A stretch of 11,685 bases of DNA. Origin: Gammaproteobacteria bacterium. GTDB lineage: Bacteria; Pseudomonadota; Gammaproteobacteria; Granulosicoccales; Granulosicoccaceae. The translations under genes were made by a program, and so were the position numbers. Below, piece after piece: positions 6,484-11,685 of the stretch (position 1 is the first letter of the stretch; every line of letters begins with the position of its first letter). The stretch spans positions 1 to 11,685 of the forward strand of contig DOIU01000497.1 in assembly GCA_003511825.1 (NCBI GenBank), read 5' to 3'. The notes below the pieces were generated by a model that searched no databases, was not told the DNA's origin, and saw only the letters and a list, made by a program, of their open reading frames with translations.

Positions 6484-7851
6484 ATGAATACCTATAAAAA
6501 ACTTGTGTTGATAGCGGCCATGGCTGCGTCTTTTATGACACATGCGGCGGTGTCTGAACAGGAAGCGCAGCGCTTGCAAAGTGATCTGACACCGTTGGGT
6601 GGCGAACGTGCGGGCAATGCAGACGGTACTATTCCGGCCTGGCAGGGCGGTTTAAAAGCGGCACCCGATAACGTGCAATACCGAGGCGCGGGCAGTCATC
6701 ACCCGAACCCCTACGCGGATGATACGCCTGTGTTGACCATCACCGCAGACACGGTTGACCGATATGCTGATAAGCTGACTCCAGGGCAGCTTGCCATGTT
6801 CAAGAAGTACCCCGACACCTTCAAAATGCAGGTGTTTCAAACGCGTCGCACCCAAGCGGTGCCGGCGCGGGTGGAGAAAAACACACTCAGGAATGCGGTC
6901 ACTGCCAACTTGGCGGATGGTGGTAATGGCGTCGATCGCGCGTTTGGCGGCATTCCATTTCCCATCCCTGGCAATGGCCAGGAAGTGATTTGGAATCATT
7001 TACTGCGATGGCAAGGGGAAGCACGCTTGCGCGAGAGCGACTCCTTCGCGGTACACAGCAATGGGGATATCGCGTATGGCGAGGATGCCAGTGTTGAGGT
7101 ATTCCCTTACTACAGCAGCGCCAGCGACGAAGAAACATTTGATGGCAACTACTATATGGTCATTACCAAAACACTACAGCCGACACGCAAGAAAGGCGAA
7201 CTGGTGTTGGTACAAGACCCGATTAATCAAGTCATCACACCGCGCAAAGCCTGGCAGTACATCCCAGGTGCCCGTCGGGTGCGTCGCGCGCCTACCGTGG
7301 CCTATGACACGCCAGCGCCCTTTTCAAGCGGCCTGTCCACCTACGATGATATTTTTATGTTCAACGGCGCAATCGATAAATACGAGTGGAAATTGATCGG
7401 TAAGGAAGAGAAATACATTCCGTACAACAATTATGAGATGGACAACCCCGCGCATGATTACAAGTCCATTCTAACGAAGGGCCATATGAACCAAGACCTG
7501 GTGCGTTATGAGCTGCATCGGGTCTGTAAAGTGGAGGCCACGCTCAAGGGTGGTCAGCGGCATCTCTACAGTAAACGTGTGATGTATTTTGACGAGGACA
7601 GCTGGGTCATGGCCTTGTCAGACAGCTATGACGCACACGGCGAGCTGTGGCGCACCAACGTCGGGTACAGCAAGAACGCGTTTGAATTGCCTGGCGTCGT
7701 GTTACGGGGATTCGTGACCTACGATCTCAACTCTGGTGGGTATGCAGTATTAGACCTGATGAATCAGCAGGCGGAATTGCCGCGCTACAACACCATCAAA
7801 AAGGCCAATTATTTTACGCCTTCTAATTTACGGAAGATCAGTCGACGGTAA
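6484..7851 (+). CDS. DUF1329 exported protein (outer-membrane lipoprotein-sorting-like)
   Basis: The 455-residue product starts with a clear Sec signal peptide (MNTYKKLVLIAAMAASFMTHA, cut likely before AVS). The start of the mature region, VSEQEAQRLQSDLTPLGGER followed by AGNADGTIPAWQGG, is a signature of DUF1329 proteins. Further typical stretches are FGGIPFPIP (about 156-164), the VIWNHLLRW region, RRVRRAPTVAYDTP and a conserved DRY-like C-terminal half with RYELHRVCKVEATLK. There is no lipobox cysteine after the signal peptide, so it is probably periplasmic or outer-membrane associated rather than a lipoprotein. AAGAGG at 6471-6476 is 7 nt before the ATG. It lies 19 nt after DUF1302, and the two families are nearly always adjacent. 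Biochemical function is not established; a role in handling a hydrophobic substrate or lipid with DUF1302 is inferred. Length is normal and the frame is intact. Confidence 0.92.
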   Translation: MNTYKKLVLIAAMAASFMTHAAVSEQEAQRLQSDLTPLGGERAGNADGTIPAWQGGLKAAPDNVQYRGAGSHHPNPYADDTPVLTITADTVDRYADKLTPGQLAMFKKYPDTFKMQVFQTRRTQAVPARVEKNTLRNAVTANLADGGNGVDRAFGGIPFPIPGNGQEVIWNHLLRWQGEARLRESDSFAVHSNGDIAYGEDASVEVFPYYSSASDEETFDGNYYMVITKTLQPTRKKGELVLVQDPINQVITPRKAWQYIPGARRVRRAPTVAYDTPAPFSSGLSTYDDIFMFNGAIDKYEWKLIGKEEKYIPYNNYEMDNPAHDYKSILTKGHMNQDLVRYELHRVCKVEATLKGGQRHLYSKRVMYFDEDSWVMALSDSYDAHGELWRTNVGYSKNAFELPGVVLRGFVTYDLNSGGYAVLDLMNQQAELPRYNTIKKANYFTPSNLRKISRR

Positions 7852-7857
7852 GGCGAT

Positions 7858-7890
7858 CAGCGAAGGTCATGGTCGTCATGACCTTCGCTG
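7858..7890 (+). repeat. Perfect 14-bp hairpin between DUF1329 and YCF48 genes
   Basis: CAGCGAAGGTCATG (7858-7871) and CATGACCTTCGCTG (7877-7890) are exact reverse complements around a 5-nt loop GTCGT. It occupies most of the 61-nt gap between the DUF1329 stop and the next start. No T-run follows, so it is not a standard intrinsic terminator. A stable mRNA hairpin protecting the upstream DUF1302-DUF1329 message, or partly attenuating the downstream genes, is plausible. An inverted DNA site for a protein is an alternative. Confidence 0.7.
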
Positions 7891-7912
7891 TCTACGCCAT
7901 GAAGGAGGCATC

Positions 7913-8947
7913 ATGTCTATTGGCTTAATCTGTCCATCGCGCCGGGTGATCAGGTGGTTGCATTTTCTCGTCCTGTGCGCGTGGTGTGGCCCCCTCTGGT
8001 CAGACACCCGTATGACCGAGCACGTGCCTCGCGGGGTGATTCTGGATATCGCCGCCCAGGGTGAGACAGTGATCGCCGTTGGCGAACGTGGCCATATCCT
8101 GGTTTCTAACGATGGTGGAGATCATTGGGCGGTTATGCCGAGTCCCGTGGAACAAACGCTCACGGCTGTCTATATGCTCGATCAACAGCACGCCTGGGCG
8201 GTCGGGCATGACGGGATTATTCTTGCCAGTCACGACGGTGGTGAGCATTGGGAGCTGCAGTACAGTCATCGACAATACGCCAAGCAGAACCCCGATGAGG
8301 CACCTGGATTCGGTCCCCTAATGAGCGTTTTCTTTTTTAACACAGAGGACGGCATTGCTGTGGGCGCCTATGGGCGCATGTTGCTTACACACGATGGTGG
8401 TACGCATTGGTTCGACGCGGCAGAGCGCTTGAACAATATCGACGAGTACCGCCTGAACGCCGTGATCTCCGCGGGGCCGGGGCGTTTGGTGATCGCTGCT
8501 GAGGCTGGCCTGGCATTTATTTCTCAGGATCACGGTGAAAGCTGGGTACAGAGTGAGATGTCGAGTGATGGTTCCTTATTCGGTGCATGGCACGATGCTG
8601 GGCGTGACCGACTTTTCTTGTTTGGCCTGCAGGGTTTGTTGTATCGATCAGATGACCAGGGTAACAGCTGGCACCGCATTGACACTGGCTTGACGAGTAC
8701 GCTCTACAAAGCGTTTTCAGGTAAGGAGACTGATGTTTATATCGTCGGTAGCGATGGCGTGTTTCTGAAAATGCGAGGCCCGGATGATGTGCCGAGTCTG
8801 TTCCGCTACGGTGATCGGCGAACCACGACGTCAGGGCTTATGACGAAAGATGGCTTCTTGCTGACTGGTCAGGTCGGTGTAACGACGCTGCCGAGCGAGA
8901 CACGTTTCGGTGTGCTGACTGAACGTGGAACAGGAGGACGGGAATGA
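7913..8947 (+). CDS. YCF48-like exported beta-propeller protein with BNR/Asp-box repeats
   Basis: The 344-residue product carries an N-terminal export signal (hydrophobic WLHFLVLCAWCGPLWS, about 15-30). Five Asp-box repeats of the S/T-x-D-x-G-x-x-W form follow: SNDGGDHW (65-72), SHDGGEHW (106-113), THDGGTHW (159-166), SQDHGESW (204-211) and SDDQGNSW (246-253). This predicts a periplasmic beta-propeller of the YCF48/photosystem II stability factor-like group. Despite that name, members next to DUF1302/DUF1329/RND genes occur in non-photosynthetic bacteria and have nothing to do with photosystem II. AAGGAGG (7902-7908) precedes the ATG by 4 nt. The stop overlaps the RND start by ATGA, so coupled translation and a physical partnership with the transporter are likely. 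A periplasmic adaptor or scaffold role is inferred. Confidence 0.9.
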   Translation: MSIGLICPSRRVIRWLHFLVLCAWCGPLWSDTRMTEHVPRGVILDIAAQGETVIAVGERGHILVSNDGGDHWAVMPSPVEQTLTAVYMLDQQHAWAVGHDGIILASHDGGEHWELQYSHRQYAKQNPDEAPGFGPLMSVFFFNTEDGIAVGAYGRMLLTHDGGTHWFDAAERLNNIDEYRLNAVISAGPGRLVIAAEAGLAFISQDHGESWVQSEMSSDGSLFGAWHDAGRDRLFLFGLQGLLYRSDDQGNSWHRIDTGLTSTLYKAFSGKETDVYIVGSDGVFLKMRGPDDVPSLFRYGDRRTTTSGLMTKDGFLLTGQVGVTTLPSETRFGVLTERGTGGRE

Positions 8948-11285
8948 CATTGGCAAGTGTGTTCCCTGCCGTCGAGCAGTCTCTCGAACAACAGGTGTTT
9001 GGCCACCGTAAGCCGCTTCTGCTGTGCTTTCTTTTCATCACGCTGGTACTCGCATGGAAAGCGAGCGGCATCCGCCCTGACGCCTCTTTTGAGAAGATGA
9101 TTCCCCTGAATCATCCCTATATTCAAAACTATCTCAATAACCAGGATCGCATGCAGGGGGGAGAAAACCAGATTCGCATCGCGGTTGAAGCCAAAGAAGG
9201 GGATATCTTCAGCGCGGCGTTTCTGCAAACCCTGCAAGAGATCAACGACGCAGTTTTCTTCTTGCCTGGCGTCGATCGCTCGCAGATGCGCTCCCTGTGG
9301 ATGCCCAGCGTACGATGGCTAGAGGTAACGATTGACGGTTTTGCGGGTGGGCCCGTGATTCCAAAGCAATACGATGGATCGCCGGCGTCATTGGAACAGC
9401 TACGCCGCAACATCATGAAGTCGGGTGAAGTGGGGAGACTGGTTGCCAACGATTTCCGTTCGGCGGTGATTGAAGTACCGCTGCTGGAGGTGAACCCTGA
9501 AACCGGAGAACGCCTGGATTACCAGGCGTTCTCTCATCAGCTCGAGTCGCAGATCAGGCAACCGTTCACCAGCGCCAAGGTTGACATCCATATCGTCGGC
9601 TTTGCCAAACTGGTGGGCGACTTGCTCGACGGTATCGCCGAAATTGGCATGTTTGCGCTGGTGACCATCGCGTTTACGTTTCTGATGCTGTACGGCTATT
9701 CGCAATGTCTTCGCAGTGCGCTGTTACCCTTGGTGTGTTCGCTCGTCGCGGTGGTGTGGCAACTGGGGTTGCTAAGGGTGTTGGGGCAGGGCCTCGATGC
9801 GTTTTCGGTATTGGTGCCATTCTTGATTTTTGCGATTGGTGTGAGTCATGGCGTTCAGATCATTAACGGCTTTGCCCATGAAGCCGCCCACGGTGAAACC
9901 GCGCTGATGAGCGACATGCGAACCTTTCGTCACCTGTTCTGGCCTGGGATGTTGGCATTGACCAGCGACGGAATCGGTTTTGCGACTTTATTCGTGATTG
10001 ACATTGGGGTCATACAAGGGTTAGCCGTCGCAGCCAGCATCGGCGTCGCTGTTGTGATTCTCACCAACCTGGTGTTATTGCCTGTTCTGCTCTCGTACAG
10101 TGGCGTATCTCAGCGTTGTATCGAGCGAGCTCAGTCCCGCAAAACGGACCAGTCCCCCATTTGGCGGTTTCTCGCGTTACCGACTCGACGCGGCTACGCC
10201 TGGCTGACGCTGTTCAATACGGTCCTTCTTTTCGCGCTGGGCGCACACTTCAGTCAGCAGTTGCAGGTGGGGGACCTCGACCGGGGGCGCCTGAGCTGCG
10301 GCCCGATTCCGTGTATAACCTTGATAACCAGTATCTCGTGGATCATTACGCGACCAGCTCTGACATTCTGGTGGTGATGGCCAAAACGGCGAAGGACGGC
10401 TGTGCGAGCTACCCCGTGATGAAGGCCATCGAGGACCTGCAGTGGGAGCTGGGTCATACATCGGGTGTACAGAGTACGATTTCCATCGTCTCCGTGGCAA
10501 AGCAAGTGATTGTGGGCACCAACGAAGGCAACGTGCGTTGGTATGGCATCCCTGATGACCAGGAGGTGTTAAACAGCGCCGTCGCGCGCGACATTCCCGC
10601 GACCCTGATGGACGCGGATTGCAGTTTGGTGCCGCTATTGGTGTTTCTTGACGATCACCGCGCTGAGACCTTGGATCGAGCGATCGCAGTGGTCAACAAC
10701 TTCAGTCGCGAGGCCGGGGCGGGTGAGGTCGTTTTTGAATTGGCGGCGGGCAATGCCGGCATTGAAGCTGCGACCAATCAAGAAATCGCCAAAGCGCAGT
10801 ACATGATGCTGGGCTATGTGTATGGGGTTGTCATTCTGCTGTGCTATGTCACCTTCAGGTCTTGGCGGGCAGTCACGTGCATCATCTTCCCACTCATCCT
10901 GACGTCCTTGCTGTGCCAGGCGTTGATGGCCATGTTAGGGATAGGCGTTAAGGTTGCCACCTTGCCCGTGATTGCGCTCGGCGTGGGCATCGGGGTTGAT
11001 TACGGCATCTATATCTACAGCCGCTTGGCGTCATTTCTCAGGCTGGGTCACAGTCTGCAAGACGCCTATCGAGAAACACTCGCAACCACCGGAAAGGCCG
11101 TTTTTTTTACGGGGTTGACGCTTGCCGTGGGTGTTTTTACCTGGGTGTTCTCGCCGATCAAGTTCCAAGCCGATATGGGCATTTTACTGACGTTTATGTT
11201 TATCTGGAACATGCTCGGCGCGATATGGCTCTTGCCGGAAATCGCTTATTTCCTGATCCGAGAGCATCCGCAGATCAGTAGGTGA
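8944..11285 (+). pseudogene. RND/MMPL-family transporter, broken by a -1 frameshift at 10283-10287
   Basis: Two overlapping frames together encode one inner-membrane RND-superfamily protein of about 780 residues, the size of the compact MMPL/HpnN-like members. The first frame (from 8944; AGGAGG 6 nt upstream) has TM1 near residues 25-43, a periplasmic domain, then a helix bundle containing VPFLIFAIGVSHGVQIINGF. It passes into VGDLDRG and goes out of frame, stopping at 10377. The second frame resumes at GAPELRPDSVYNLDNQY and gives the second periplasmic domain and helix bundle, including LGVGIGVDYGIYIYSR, ending at 11285. The break lies in a run of five G; one more G (or C) there restores the frame. 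The halves repeat the usual TM1 + loop + five-TM design. The likely role is proton-driven movement of a hydrophobic or lipid-like substrate together with the YCF48, DUF1329 and DUF1302 proteins. Direction and substrate are unknown. Whether it is a real lesion or a base-calling error cannot be decided here. Confidence 0.87.
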
Positions 11286-11318
11286 TAGATGCACGATCGG
11301 GTGTTTTTACAGGCCTTG

Positions 11319-11362
11319 GATCAACCGGGGTGATCTGGATGTTTCCTCTACCTGTCGGGTAG
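11319..11362 (+). repeat. Two small inverted repeats upstream of the terminator
   Basis: GATCA (11319-11323) pairs with TGATC (11331-11335), and CTACC (11348-11352) pairs with GGTAG (11358-11362). Both are 5-bp stems with 5-7 nt loops in the untranslated tail between the RND stop and the terminator. They could fold with the terminator into a structured 3' end, but each is short enough to be chance. Confidence 0.3.
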
Positions 11363-11368
11363 GGCTTC

Positions 11369-11400
11369 GGGGGGAGATCATCTGCTCCCCCCATTTTTTT
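11369..11400 (+). terminator. Intrinsic (rho-independent) terminator closing the transport module
   Basis: GGGGGGAG (11369-11376) and CTCCCCCC (11385-11392) form a perfect 8-bp GC-rich stem with an 8-nt loop, followed by A and seven T (11394-11400). This is a textbook intrinsic terminator on the + strand, 83 nt after the RND stop. It separates the cluster from the following thioesterase gene, which therefore probably has its own promoter or depends on read-through. It is the only convincing terminator in the window. Confidence 0.92.
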
Positions 11401-11425
11401 GGTTGTTGGAAGAGTGGGGTAGATC

Positions 11426-11685
11426 ATGAATCCGGATAAAGTGCTGATTGAAAGGTTTATCAAAGAAGAGTGTTCTACCCTCAGTATCACGGATAATCCG
11501 CTGGCTGAAAATCTAGATGGAAAGCTGATTCAGGCCGGCAGGGGTGAGGTTGAGTTGTCTTTCCGAGTCGATCATAGCTTCACCCAGGGGGCCGGCGCTA
11601 TTCAAGGCGGGATTGTGGCAACCATGCTTGATTTCGGCTTGGCATTTGCGGCTTTGTCCGTGGTGGATGTGACGCAGTCAGTCGC
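11426..11685 (+). CDS. PaaI/4HBT-type hot-dog thioesterase, N-terminal part (3' partial)
   Basis: The first 86 codons of a gene that leaves the window. MNPDKVLIERFIKEE is followed by GRGEVELSFRVDHSFTQGAG and then IQGGIVATMLDFGLAFAAL, the PaaI-type active-site helix with Q60-G61-G62 and D69. Gln replaces the His seen in many PaaI homologues; this occurs in other hot-dog subfamilies. The ATG at 11426 is fixed by an in-frame TAG at 11420-11422 immediately upstream; the ribosome-binding site is weak (GAGTGGGG region). It lies past the terminator, so it is likely a separate transcription unit. It differs clearly from the thioesterase at 4321-4773 and is not a recent duplicate. Substrate unknown. 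Confidence 0.82.
   Translation, partial: MNPDKVLIERFIKEECSTLSITDNPLAENLDGKLIQAGRGEVELSFRVDHSFTQGAGAIQGGIVATMLDFGLAFAALSVVDVTQSV

Noticed and set aside
1..11685. Insertion sequences, CRISPR arrays, tRNA/rRNA genes or attachment sites
   Set aside because: No transposase or integrase motif, direct-repeat array, tRNA-like fold or target duplication was seen; the window is a compact set of metabolic and transport genes.

Overview
The window reads as a catabolic gene cluster from a proteobacterium, most likely a gammaproteobacterium. This rests on gene content (DUF1302, DUF1329, YCF48-like and RND/MMPL genes next to a CoA-ligase/thiolase/DUF35/SDR set), moderate GC, tightly packed genes and clear Shine-Dalgarno sites. 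No RNA gene or other taxonomic marker is present, so the assignment is an inference. All supported genes are on the + strand.

Region 1 (3-4773) is an enzyme module. It starts inside the 3' end of a hydantoinase B/acetone-carboxylase-type gene. It continues with an AMP-forming acyl-CoA ligase, a DUF35 zinc-ribbon/OB-fold protein, an SCP2-type thiolase, a short-chain dehydrogenase and a PaaI-like hot-dog thioesterase. The first four genes overlap by ATGA junctions, so they are probably co-transcribed and translationally coupled. Together they fit a route in which a secondary alcohol is oxidised to a ketone, the ketone is carboxylated by an HyuA/HyuB-type enzyme, the beta-keto acid is activated to its CoA ester, and thiolysis releases acetyl-CoA. 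This is the logic of anaerobic acetophenone/1-phenylethanol catabolism. The substrate here is unknown.

Region 2 (4774-4881) is a short intergenic gap with an AACGATCGTT palindrome that could be an operator for the second module.

Region 3 (4882-11285) is an envelope module: a DUF1302 outer-membrane barrel protein, a DUF1329 exported protein, a YCF48/BNR-repeat exported protein and an RND/MMPL inner-membrane transporter. This four-gene set recurs in proteobacteria that degrade hydrophobic compounds and probably moves a hydrophobic substrate across the envelope. The DUF1302 and RND genes are each broken by a single -1 frameshift, at about 5650 and 10283-10287. Both flanking halves are otherwise intact. 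These are either recent mutations or base-calling errors. A perfect 14-bp hairpin separates the DUF1329 and YCF48 genes.

Region 4 (11286-11685) holds a strong intrinsic terminator (11369-11400) that closes the cluster, then the 5' part of another PaaI-type hot-dog thioesterase gene that runs off the window. No mobile element, CRISPR array, tRNA or rRNA was seen.
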